From positions 62,001-126,000 of the forward strand of contig NZ_JAHLZY020000001.1 in the NCBI RefSeq assembly GCF_018967865.2: a stretch of 64,000 nt of DNA. The letters are read 5' to 3'. The notes under the pieces were generated by a model. It was not told the DNA's origin. It did no database searches and saw only the letters and a list, made by a program, of their open reading frames with translations. Source of the stretch: Hymenobacter siberiensis. GTDB lineage: Bacteria > Bacteroidota > Bacteroidia > Cytophagales > Hymenobacteraceae. Position numbers and translations under genes: made by a program. Position 1 is the first letter of the stretch, and each line of letters begins with the position of its first letter. Shown here piece by piece: positions 51,631 through 59,446 of the stretch.

Positions 51631-52077
51631 ATGAAGCAGGTAAAAATTCAGATTCCGTCGCTTGTTGAGAATATCCGCGTCGTTGAAAGCTTCATCGATA
51701 ATTCCAAGGATACCTTTCAGATTGAGGACGATATCTACGGCAACATTATGGTGGCCGTGACCGAAGCAGTGAACAATGCTATTCGCCACGGCAATAAGTT
51801 CGACAAGGACAAAAACGTCTACCTATCGCTCTACGTGGAGCCGCAGCAGCTCAAGTTCGAGATTGAGGACGAAGGCACGGGCTTCAACTACGATAACCTC
51901 GATGACCCCACGGCCCCTGAAAACCTGGAGAACCCGGGTGGTCGCGGCATCTTCCTCATTCGCCACCTTGCCGATGAGGTGGAGTTCAGCAAGGAAGGCC
52001 GCTGCCTGCTGCTCACGTTCCAGCTGGCACCCGCACCTGCCGACGAAGCCGCCGCCGCCGACCACCTCGCCGCCTAA
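51631..52077 (+). CDS. Anti-sigma regulatory factor-like ATPase (RsbW/SpoIIAB HATPase)
   Basis: The 148-residue protein is a single GHKL ATPase domain with the N box VTEAVNNAIRHGNKF near residue 47, G1 box DEGTGFNYDNL near 92 and G2 box NPGGRGIFLIRHLADEV near 112. Such proteins phosphorylate anti-anti-sigma factors or bind sigma factors; no STAS-domain partner is nearby. It is 16 bases upstream of ybeY in the same direction. The start MKQVKIQIPS is preferred over an in-frame extension of 21 codons. Confidence 0.9.
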   Translation: MKQVKIQIPSLVENIRVVESFIDNSKDTFQIEDDIYGNIMVAVTEAVNNAIRHGNKFDKDKNVYLSLYVEPQQLKFEIEDEGTGFNYDNLDDPTAPENLENPGGRGIFLIRHLADEVEFSKEGRCLLLTFQLAPAPADEAAAADHLAA

Positions 52078-52093
52078 AGCCGCCTGATTCCGC

Positions 52094-52591
52094 ATGAACA
52101 GCACCCCGCCGCTGGGCCCGCCCCACAACGAAAACTTCCCGCCTGGCGAGCTGCACCACGAGGCTCCGGGCGTCGAGTTCATGGTGGAAGATGCCCCCGA
52201 TTTTGAGCTCTCCGACGCCGAAAGCCTGCTGGAGTGGATTGAGCGCGTAGCCAAGGTACACGAGCACCGCATTGTGCAGCTCACCTACATCTTCTGCTCC
52301 GACGACTACCTGCACCGCCTCAACGTGGAGTACCTGGCCCACGATACGCTCACGGACGTCATCACTTTCGATAACTCCGATGACGCAGATATCCTCGAAG
52401 GCGATATCTTCATCAGCATAGAGCGCGTACGCGACAATGCTCAGGACCTCGGCATCCCGTTCCGCGACGAGCTGCACCGCGTCATGATTCATGGCGTGCT
52501 GCACTTGCTTGGCTACCATGACAAGGACCTGCTGAGCCAGACCGCCATGCGCGCCAAGGAAGACTACTGCCTGGCACTGCGCAGCTTCTAG
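52094..52591 (+). CDS. ybeY: Endoribonuclease YbeY (rRNA maturation factor)
   Basis: The 165-residue protein has the YbeY metal site HGVLHLLGYHDKD near residue 137. In most YbeY proteins the motif is H-x3-H-x5-H; here the third position is Asp (GYHD), a variant that I recall as common in Bacteroidota. Other segments (LTYIFCSDDYLHRLNVEYL, LTDVITFDNSD, GDIFISIERV) match the family. It processes the 3' end of 16S rRNA. The N-terminal 28 residues are Pro/His-rich and may be dispensable. Confidence 0.92.
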   Translation: MNSTPPLGPPHNENFPPGELHHEAPGVEFMVEDAPDFELSDAESLLEWIERVAKVHEHRIVQLTYIFCSDDYLHRLNVEYLAHDTLTDVITFDNSDDADILEGDIFISIERVRDNAQDLGIPFRDELHRVMIHGVLHLLGYHDKDLLSQTAMRAKEDYCLALRSF

Positions 52592-52607
52592 TGTTTTCTG
52601 ATTTAAG

Positions 52608-52712
52608 AACGGGTAGAGACGCATCCTTGCGTCTCGTCGTTGAACGGCTCGTACAGCCACCGCTTGGCGGAGCCGTTCAACGACGAGACGCAAGGATGCG
52701 TCTCTACCCGTT
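52608..52712. repeat. Long perfect inverted repeat (43-bp arms)
   Basis: Bases 52608-52650 are the exact complement of 52670-52712. Each arm contains the nested word GAGACGCATCCTTGCGTCTC, itself an inverted repeat. It fills the space between ybeY and the ATE-like gene. Confidence 0.9.
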
Positions 52713-52738
52713 GTGTCTGCTTCATCTGACCATTTGTT

Positions 52739-53467
52739 ATGGCCGCCTCTTCTTCTGCTGAATTCCCCGTCATCCGGGGCGATGCGCTGGATTTCTACCT
52801 AGCCCAGGGATATTACCGCATGCAGCAGGACCTCTTCACCTGCCAGTTTGTGCCCTTCGATGGCCGCCTCTACACCGCCCACTGGCTGCGCCTCGACCTG
52901 GCCCGCGTGGCGTGGGGCCCCGAGCAGCGCCGCCTGCTGCGCCGCAATGCCCGCTTTGCCGCCACCATCCGCCCGTTTCGCCTCACCGACGAATACGAGG
53001 AGCTGTACGCCCGATACCGCGCCGCCATTACCTTCGATGCCGCGCCCACCATTGAGGCCGTGCTGCTGGGCGGGGCCGCCCACAACGTCTTCAACACCCA
53101 GATTATCGAGCTGCGCGATGAGGGCAAGCTTATTGCCGCCGGCGTGCTCGACTACGGCGAGCGCACCTTCGCCGGCATCCTCAATTTCTACGACCCCGCG
53201 TATCACAAGCACAGCCTCGGCAAGTACCTGCTGCTGCTGAAAACCGACTACGGCCGCCGGCTCCATTTCGACTACTACTACCCCGGCTACCTGGTGCACG
53301 ACTACCCCAAATTCGACTACAAGCTCTTCGCCTGCGCGGCGGCCACGGAAGTTTTCGACAGCATCGGCGGCCAGTGGCTGCCTTATTCCCGGGAAGCGGT
53401 GCAGGCCAATTCGGCCGAGCTTTTTGCCGAGTGGCTGCCCGAGGATTTGCAGGGTCTGAACGAGTAG
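52739..53467 (+). CDS. Arginyl/leucyl-tRNA-protein transferase-like protein (ATE/Bpt)
   Basis: The 242-residue protein matches the ATE/Bpt pattern: GYYRMQQDLFTCQFVPFDGR near the N-terminus and LRRNARFAATIRPFRLTDEY. The GNAT-like C-terminal half has IIELRDEGKLIAAGVLDYGE, FYDPAYHKHSLGKYLLLLKT and FDYYYPGYLVHDYPKFDYK. Such enzymes add an amino acid from tRNA to protein N-termini and mark them for ClpS/ClpAP degradation (N-end rule). The N-terminal zinc-binding Cys pairs of classical ATE are not evident, so the amino acid donated is uncertain. Confidence 0.82.
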   Translation: MAASSSAEFPVIRGDALDFYLAQGYYRMQQDLFTCQFVPFDGRLYTAHWLRLDLARVAWGPEQRRLLRRNARFAATIRPFRLTDEYEELYARYRAAITFDAAPTIEAVLLGGAAHNVFNTQIIELRDEGKLIAAGVLDYGERTFAGILNFYDPAYHKHSLGKYLLLLKTDYGRRLHFDYYYPGYLVHDYPKFDYKLFACAAATEVFDSIGGQWLPYSREAVQANSAELFAEWLPEDLQGLNE

Positions 53468-53549
53468 GGTGCGGGGCTTGCCCCCGCCCGTCGGTGCACG
53501 ATTCAGCCGCAAACCGTCCGACGACGGGCGGGGGCAAGCCCCGCACCCT
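53466..53549. repeat. GC-rich perfect inverted repeat (28-bp arms)
   Basis: AGGGTGCGGGGCTTGCCCCC...CGTCG at 53466-53493 is the exact complement of 53522-53549. The left arm starts inside the TAG stop codon of the ATE-like gene. A partial copy (CGGGGCTTGCCCCGCCCGT) lies after the trehalase gene near 21427-21446. Confidence 0.9.
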
Positions 53550-53606
53550 GCTCGTTCAAATGCCCATTTCGTTGCAGGTGACGATGACGGCCGGGCATGG
53601 ATTGCG

Positions 53607-53614
53607 TAATTTTG
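53607..53614 (+). promoter_or_regulatory. -7 element TAATTTTG upstream of mnmG
   Basis: An exact match to TAnnTTTG. The leader of about 130 nt contains repeated TTCGC/GCGAA words that could fold. Confidence 0.45.
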
Positions 53615-53748
53615 TAGCTATCAACGCCGCGCGGCATTTTTTCGCGCCAGGTTTCGCCAAGTTGAAATCAAGTTTCGCAAAGCTTGGTTCTTACTTCTAT
53701 CGCCTTGGCGAGACTCCCATTTTAAACTTCGCGAGACTTCGCGCGCCT

Positions 53749-55617
53749 ATGTTTCAGCAAGAAGATTACGACGTCATTGTAGTGGGCGCGGGCCACGCCG
53801 GCTGCGAAGCCGCCGCCGCTGCCGCCAACCTCGGCTCGAAAGTGCTGCTGGTGACGATGAACATGAACACCATCGCCCAGATGTCGTGCAACCCGGCCAT
53901 GGGCGGCGTGGCCAAGGGCCAGATTGTGCGCGAAATCGACGCGCTGGGCGGCCAGTCGGGCATCATCACCGACCAGACCATGATTCAGTTCCGGATGCTG
54001 AACCGCTCGAAAGGCCCCGCCATGTGGAGCCCGCGCGCGCAAAGCGACCGCATGCGCTTCGCCGAAGCCTGGCGCCTGACCCTGGAAGGCATCGCCAACG
54101 TCGATTTCTGGCAGGAAGCTGTGACCGGCATCGTGGTGGAAAATGATACCTGCGTGGGCGTGAAAACCGCCCTCGGCATCGAGTTTCGCGGCAAGTCGGT
54201 GGTGCTCACGAACGGCACGTTCCTGAACGGCCTTATTCATATCGGGGAGAAGAATTTCGGCGGTGGCCGGGCGGCTGAGAAGGGCAGCCGCGGTATCACC
54301 GAGCAGCTGGTGGAGCTGGGTTTCGAGGCCGGCCGCATGAAAACCGGTACCCCGCCTCGCGTGGACGGCCGCAGCCTTGACTACTCGAAAATGGAAGCCC
54401 AGGGCGGCGACAAAGCACCCAGTAAATTCTCCTACCTCGACACGCCGCGTCTGGTCAATCAGCGCCCCTGCTACATCACCTACACCAACGAGCGGGTGCA
54501 CGACATCCTGCGCGAGGGTTTCGAGAAGTCGCCCATGTTCCAGGGCCGCATCAAGGGCCTGGGGCCGCGCTACTGCCCCAGCGTAGAGGACAAAATCAAC
54601 CGCTTCGCCGACAAGGACCGGCACCAGATTTTTGTGGAGCCCGAGGGCTGGAGCACCGTGGAATGCTACGTGAACGGCTTCAGCAGCTCGCTGCCCGAGG
54701 ACGTGCAGTATCGCGCCCTACGCGAAATCGCGGGCTTCGAAAATGCCAAGATGTTCCGCCCCGGCTATGCCATCGAATACGACTTTTTCCCGCCCACCCA
54801 GCTGGCGCCCACGCTCGAAACCAAGCTGATTGCCGGCCTCTACTTCGCGGGCCAGATTAACGGCACCACGGGCTACGAGGAAGCCGCCTGCCAGGGCCTG
54901 ATGGCTGGCATCAACGCACACAACAAAGTGCACGGCAAGCAGCCGTTCGTGCTCAAAAGGAGCGAGGCCTACATTGGCGTGCTCATTGATGACTTGGTGA
55001 ACAAAGGCACCGACGAGCCCTACCGCATGTTCACGAGCCGCGCCGAGCACCGCATTCTGCTGCGCCAGGACAACGCCGACCTACGCCTCACGCCCCTGGG
55101 CCACGAGCTGGGCCTGGCTTCGGATGAGCGCCTGGAGCGCGTGCGGATGAAGGAAGGCCAGACGGCCGAAATTGGCGTGCTGTTCCAGAAATTCGCCATC
55201 GAGCCGGCCGAAATCAACCCGCTGCTAACGGAGCTGAGCTCGGCCGAAATCCAAGAGAAAACCCGCGCCGTGAACCTGCTGCGCCGCCCCAACGTGGAGC
55301 TGGCCGACCTGCGCCGCGCCCTGCCCGCCCTCGACGAAGCGCTGGCCGCTTACGATGCCGAGGCGCTGGAGCAGGCCATCATCAACATCAAATACGAAAC
55401 CTACCTGCTGAAGGAGCAGCAGCAGGCCGAGCGCATGCAGGAGCTGGAAAACTTCGTGATTCAGGGCCGGCTCGACTACCGCGCCATGCCCGCCCTCTCG
55501 CACGAGGCCCGCGAAAAGCTGCTCAAGATTCAGCCCGAAACCATCGGGCAGGCCTCGCGCATCAGTGGCATCTCGCCGGCCGACGTGTCGGTGCTGATGG
55601 TGTACCTTGGCAGGTGA
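53749..55617 (+). CDS. mnmG: tRNA uridine-5-carboxymethylaminomethyl modification enzyme MnmG (GidA)
   Basis: The 622-residue FAD protein acts with MnmE to modify U34 of certain tRNAs. The dinucleotide-binding motif VVGAGHAGCEAAAAAA lies at residues 10-25. Family signatures are MSCNPAMGGVAKGQIVREID near 45, GRMKTGTPPRVDGRS near 196 and GQINGTTGYEEAACQGLMAG near 366. The C-terminal helical domain includes TSRAEHRILLRQDNADLRLT. Length is standard. mnmG is often a neighbour of oriC in bacteria, and a DnaA-box cluster lies 3.1 kb downstream. An open frame upstream of 53749 reads through spacer repeats and is not used. Confidence 0.97.
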   Translation: MFQQEDYDVIVVGAGHAGCEAAAAAANLGSKVLLVTMNMNTIAQMSCNPAMGGVAKGQIVREIDALGGQSGIITDQTMIQFRMLNRSKGPAMWSPRAQSDRMRFAEAWRLTLEGIANVDFWQEAVTGIVVENDTCVGVKTALGIEFRGKSVVLTNGTFLNGLIHIGEKNFGGGRAAEKGSRGITEQLVELGFEAGRMKTGTPPRVDGRSLDYSKMEAQGGDKAPSKFSYLDTPRLVNQRPCYITYTNERVHDILREGFEKSPMFQGRIKGLGPRYCPSVEDKINRFADKDRHQIFVEPEGWSTVECYVNGFSSSLPEDVQYRALREIAGFENAKMFRPGYAIEYDFFPPTQLAPTLETKLIAGLYFAGQINGTTGYEEAACQGLMAGINAHNKVHGKQPFVLKRSEAYIGVLIDDLVNKGTDEPYRMFTSRAEHRILLRQDNADLRLTPLGHELGLASDERLERVRMKEGQTAEIGVLFQKFAIEPAEINPLLTELSSAEIQEKTRAVNLLRRPNVELADLRRALPALDEALAAYDAEALEQAIINIKYETYLLKEQQQAERMQELENFVIQGRLDYRAMPALSHEAREKLLKIQPETIGQASRISGISPADVSVLMVYLGR

Positions 55618-55729
55618 AATGAATTAAAAATTGAGAATTAAAAATTAAAAATTGAGCCTGCGCAGACCAAACAGCGCCAATCAGTCCAATAATTTTTAAT
55701 TCATAATTTTTAATTTTTAATTAAAAAAG
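55618..55729. repeat. AT-rich heptad-word inverted-repeat spacer after mnmG
   Basis: ATTAAAA, ATTGAGA, ATTAAAA, ATTAAAA heptads at the left face AATTTTTAATTCATAATTTTT and TAATTTTTAATT at the right. The spacer runs from the mnmG stop to the GTG start of the methyltransferase. Its base composition is far below the local GC content. Confidence 0.75.
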
Positions 55730-55730
55730 A

Positions 55731-56636
55731 GTGTCCTACGAACGATTAGAGAGTTGCCCGGTTTGTGGCAAAACGGATTTCAAGAATAAGCTGGTTGTCG
55801 AAGACCGCACCGTGAGCCACGAGAGCTTCGCCATTGTGCAGTGCGCGGCGTGCAGCTTCCAGTTTACCAACCCCCGGCCGCAGGAGGCCGAAATCGGCAA
55901 GTATTACGAGTCCGACGCCTACGTGTCGCACAACAGCGCGGCCCAGGGCTTCGTGAACCAGGCATACAAAGTGGCCCGGTTTTTCACGATGCGCCGCAAG
56001 GTGGGGCTGCTGAACAAGCTGGCGCCGCGCCGGGGCAAGCTGCTGGATTACGGCTGTGGCACGGGGCATTTTCTGAAAGCCGCGAAGTCGGCGGGCTGGC
56101 AGGTAGCGGGGCTGGAGCCCAACGCCCGCGCCCGTGAAGAAGCCAGTCAGCGCCTCGGCCAGCCGATAGGGCAGGAGAGCCTGGCCTCGTTTCCGCCCGG
56201 CACTTTTGATGCCATTACGCTTTGGCATGTGCTGGAGCACGTGCACACCCTCAACGAAACGCTGGCCCAGCTGGTGGCGCTGCTGAAGCCCGATGGGGTC
56301 ATCCTCATCGCCGTGCCCAACGTGGAAAGCCTCGACGCCCAGCACTACCGCGAGCTGTGGGCGTCTTACGACGTGCCGCGCCACCTCTACCACTTCGCGC
56401 CCAAAACCATGGCGCAGCTGCTCAAAAAGCACAAGCTGGCTATAACCCAGACGCTGCCCATGCCCCTCGATGCCTACTACATCAGCATGCTCAGCGAGAA
56501 GCACAAGGCCGAGCGGGCGGGCGGCCTGCTCACGGTGCTCAAGGCCGGCTACAAGTCCAATGCGTACGCTGAAGAGCACGAGGGCCAGTATTCGAGCCTG
56601 CTGTACGTGGCCAAGCGCCGCACCCCAGCGGCCTGA
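55731..56636 (+). CDS. Class I SAM-dependent methyltransferase with N-terminal zinc ribbon
   Basis: The 301-residue protein starts with a zinc-ribbon-like pair (CPVCGKTDF and CAAC), then a Methyltransf_23 domain with motif I LLDYGCGTGHFLKAAKSAGW near 103, FDAITLWHVLEHVHTLNETL near 158 and IAVPNVESLDAQHYRELW. Homologues methylate sugars, quinone precursors or proteins; the substrate is unknown. GTG is used as the start because the frame upstream is only AT-rich spacer. Its TGA overlaps the next ATG (TGATG). Confidence 0.88.
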   Translation: MSYERLESCPVCGKTDFKNKLVVEDRTVSHESFAIVQCAACSFQFTNPRPQEAEIGKYYESDAYVSHNSAAQGFVNQAYKVARFFTMRRKVGLLNKLAPRRGKLLDYGCGTGHFLKAAKSAGWQVAGLEPNARAREEASQRLGQPIGQESLASFPPGTFDAITLWHVLEHVHTLNETLAQLVALLKPDGVILIAVPNVESLDAQHYRELWASYDVPRHLYHFAPKTMAQLLKKHKLAITQTLPMPLDAYYISMLSEKHKAERAGGLLTVLKAGYKSNAYAEEHEGQYSSLLYVAKRRTPAA

Positions 56637-56902
56637 TGCGGCCGGCGGCACGGTGGCGGCTACTCGTGGCGGCGGGCCTGCTGGCCACCGCCGCTCGTGC
56701 CCAAACCGTGCCCGTGCCGCTGCCCGATTCCGTCAAAAAGCCACCGCCGACCTTTGTGGCCGATACCGCCCGGCACGTTGTGGTCGTTAACACCCCCGAG
56801 CCGACCAACGAGGTGACGCGCCGCACGGGGCTGCGCATCGGGGCGGCCATTGTTGTCCTTACGCTCACCACGCTGCTGTTGTATAATGTCCGTTCGCGCT
56901 GA
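56636..56902 (+). CDS. Small exported protein with a C-terminal membrane helix
   Basis: The 88-residue protein is not recognised. It has a signal peptide (WRLLVAAGLLATAARA, cleavage near RAQ), a Pro-rich middle (VPVPLPDSVKKPPPTF), and a C-terminal hydrophobic segment (IGAAIVVLTLTTLLLYNV) followed by RSR. It overlaps the methyltransferase stop by one base and the next gene's start by 17 bases, so the three are translated as a coupled set. Confidence 0.75.
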   Translation: MRPAARWRLLVAAGLLATAARAQTVPVPLPDSVKKPPPTFVADTARHVVVVNTPEPTNEVTRRTGLRIGAAIVVLTLTTLLLYNVRSR

Positions 56903-58517
56903 ATTGCTGGCTTTGCTGGCGCTGGTTGCCCTGCTTGAAAGCTGCGCCGCCGTGGCCCCGCCCCTGGGCGGCCCGCGCGACCGCACCCCACCGCGCCGCA
57001 TCAGCAGCTCGCCCGACAGCGCGGCCCGCAACGTGAAGCAGCAGTTTGTGCGGCTCAATTTCTCGGAGGCCGTCATCACCAAGGAGCTGAGCAAAAACCT
57101 GCTCATCACGCCCCAGCTGCCCGAAGACAACCCCTACAAGCTGCGCGAAGACCGTAATTCCATCACGCTGCTTTTTGATAAGCCGCTTGATGCCAACACC
57201 ACCTACAGCTTCAATTTCCGGGAGGCCGTGGTGGATATCACCGAGGCGCTGCCGGCCAAAAATGCCTACCTCACCTTCAGCACCGGGGCCGCGCTCGACT
57301 CGGGCAAGGTGCGTGGCACGCTCACCGATGTGCTCACGGCCCGGCCCGTGGAGGGCTCCAGCATTGGCCTGTACCGCGAAGGCGACACGCTGGGCGTGCG
57401 CAAGGGCCGCCCGTACTACACCGTGCTCACCGACAAAGCCGGCAAGTTCAGCCTGAATTTTCTGAAAGCCGGCACCTACAAAATCTACGCCGTGGCCGAC
57501 AAGAACAACAACGGCCGCTACGACGAAGGCGAGAAGATTGCCTACCTGCCCGCGCCCATCACTATTGCGGGCAGCACCGGCCAGGAGATTGCGCTTGTGC
57601 TCACGCAGCCCGATAAGCGCCCCCCGCTGGTCAGTTCGCGCACGCCCAGCCCCACCCAGATTCGCCTCAGCATGAGCGAAGGCCTGCGCACGGCCACGCT
57701 GGCTCCCCTGGATAGCCAGGCCCCTCCCGCCGCCGTAGCTGAAGCCATTCAGCTGGCCGACCGGGGCCGTTCGGTGGTGCTTTTCAAAACCCCCGAGGTG
57801 GGCGATGGCCGCTACGTGCTCACCGCCACCGACAGTACCGGCAATGTGGGCCACGACACGCTGCAAATCAAGTTTCCGGTGCCGGCCGCTGCCAAAAAAG
57901 CGCCCGCCCCGTCGCTCTACACCGTGGAGGGCGGCGCCCGCGCCGTGTACCCCCAGGGCCAGATAAAATTCCAGTTCTCCGTGCCCGTACGCATGGCCAA
58001 AGACCGGCCCTTTGGCACCCTGGTGGAGGACTCGGTGAAGCGTCGCCCCCTGCGCCTGCCCGCCGACGGCCAGCTCAGCCCCGACCGTACCGAACTGGTG
58101 GTGCGCTTCAACTCCAAGGCCAAAAAGCGCCTCGAAATCCTGCTCGACAGCACCGCCATCACCGCCATCACCGCCCAGAACCTGCGCCTGAAACCCTTAC
58201 GCCTCGGCATCAGCGAGCAGGATGTATCTACCAGCCTTTCGGGCACCATCACGACCAGCGAAAAGAGCTTTGAGCTGCAGCTGCTCGATGAGAAGTTCCA
58301 GGTGGTGGCCAGCCTGCTCTCGCCCAAGGGCACCTACCTGTTCTCGGATATGGCTCCCGGCACCTACCGCCTGCGCGTGCTCATCGACACCGACGGCGAC
58401 GGCCGCTGGCGCGGCGGCGACCCCAACCTGCTGCTGGTACCCGAGCCGGTGTACCTCGACCCCAAGCCCCAGCAGGTGCGGGCCGGCTTCGACATCGTGG
58501 AGCCGTTGAAATTTTAG
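56886..58517 (+). CDS. Ig-like domain (Big_5) lipoprotein
   Basis: The 543-residue protein has a short lipoprotein signal (MSVRAELLALLALVALLESC, Cys 20, with an unusual Glu at -2). The Big_5-like Ig domain begins FVRLNFSEAVITKELSKNLL and contains NSITLLFDKPLDANTTYSFN. A middle region (about 130-240) resembles a carboxypeptidase-regulatory fold (GKFSLNFLKAGTYKIYAVAD, KNNNGRYDEGEKIAYLPAP). Two more beta-sandwich parts follow, ending with a similar FSDMAPGTYRLRVLIDTDGD motif. It is likely cell-surface or periplasmic; function unknown. It is the last gene before the putative replication origin. Confidence 0.87.
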   Translation: MSVRAELLALLALVALLESCAAVAPPLGGPRDRTPPRRISSSPDSAARNVKQQFVRLNFSEAVITKELSKNLLITPQLPEDNPYKLREDRNSITLLFDKPLDANTTYSFNFREAVVDITEALPAKNAYLTFSTGAALDSGKVRGTLTDVLTARPVEGSSIGLYREGDTLGVRKGRPYYTVLTDKAGKFSLNFLKAGTYKIYAVADKNNNGRYDEGEKIAYLPAPITIAGSTGQEIALVLTQPDKRPPLVSSRTPSPTQIRLSMSEGLRTATLAPLDSQAPPAAVAEAIQLADRGRSVVLFKTPEVGDGRYVLTATDSTGNVGHDTLQIKFPVPAAAKKAPAPSLYTVEGGARAVYPQGQIKFQFSVPVRMAKDRPFGTLVEDSVKRRPLRLPADGQLSPDRTELVVRFNSKAKKRLEILLDSTAITAITAQNLRLKPLRLGISEQDVSTSLSGTITTSEKSFELQLLDEKFQVVASLLSPKGTYLFSDMAPGTYRLRVLIDTDGDGRWRGGDPNLLLVPEPVYLDPKPQQVRAGFDIVEPLKF

Positions 58518-58729
58518 CCTTTCCGTTTCCTTTTTACCCTTTGTGGCAGAGCTGCCGGCCGGGCAGCTCCGCGTTTTTCGTTCGCTGGTGCACCTCTGCC
58601 GGCCGCTAATGCGGGGCTTTTGCAGCCTTTCGATGCGGGCTATCGGGCTACCAGGCCATTTTAGGCCGGTGCAGAACTCCACCGGCCCTTCTATTTCTGA
58701 CTGCTTAAAAACACGCCAAACACCCATGC

Positions 58730-59230
58730 TTTTCCACATTAGTGGATAACTAAATGCTTTTTCCAGTTACTGAGCGCATTTTTCAGTCGTAATCCCCCGG
58801 TTTTCCACGGGCTTTTCCACATTGATTTTGCCGTGGGGATGATTTCGGGGATAACCTGGGGGAAACAGCCCGGCAGCGCGGGGATAAGTGGGGTAGAAGT
58901 TTTTTTGGCTGGCAGGCTGCCCGCACAGGTCAAACCGGGCGGGGATAACCGTGGATAACTTTCCCCGGAGAAAACGCCTTCCCACACTGTGCTTTTTCAG
59001 GGGATAACAAAAATGTGGAAACGTGGTGGATATGTTGAAAATCCACCCAACGCATTACATAACAGCGCTTTGTTTTCCACAATGCCGGTGTATAGCCCGT
59101 GGATAAAACCGGTATTACCCCCACGTTATCCCCAGCGTGGATAACCTCGCTGACTTTTCCACTTATCAACCGACCTAATGAGTAGAAATAAAAAGAGTCT
59201 TTTAGAAAAAAATTTAATCAAAAAATAAGA
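58730..59230. other. Candidate chromosomal replication origin (oriC): DnaA-box cluster plus AT-rich unwinding region
   Basis: Fifteen 9-mers close to TTATCCACA/TTTTCCACA, in both orientations, begin at 58730, 58741, 58801, 58813, 58846, 58879, 58940, 58950, 58999, 59014, 59073, 59098, 59126, 59136 and 59155. Several are TTTTCCACA; others are TTATCCACG, TTATCCCCG or TTATCCACT. Directly after the last box, 59177-59230 is almost pure A/T (AAAAAAATTTAATCAAAAAA), a good DNA-unwinding element. The 928-bp gap between genes is the longest in the window. mnmG lies nearby, as at many bacterial origins. Not seen: a clear set of DnaA-trios, or dnaA itself. Confidence 0.75.
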
Positions 59231-59416
59231 GTGGGGAAAACTGGAAAAGGGGTTTGTCCTTGCTCAAGGGCTGGAGTGCCGCTTTGAGAATTTGAGTGCC
59301 GAGGGGAAAAAGGAAGTCAGGCCCAACGCTAAAAATAAAGCGGCCGAAAAAATCAAGCCCCGGGTTCGAGATTTCTTGAAAGCGGGTATTTCGGTTTTTG
59401 CGCGAATCCGTATGGG

Positions 59417-59446
59417 TTATGCACAAAGCCCCAGGTCTTATCCCCA
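59417..59446. promoter_or_regulatory. Two further DnaA boxes before the DUF4385 gene
   Basis: TTATGCACA (59417-59425) fits TTWTNCACA exactly. TTATCCCCA (59438-59446) overlaps the start codon of the gene. They extend the DnaA-box territory beyond the main cluster. Confidence 0.5.

Noticed and set aside
58739..59169. Small minus-strand frames of 72-82 codons in the DnaA-box region
   Set aside because: They are made largely of box sequence, overlap one another, and have no start context or family similarity. The region is better read as noncoding.
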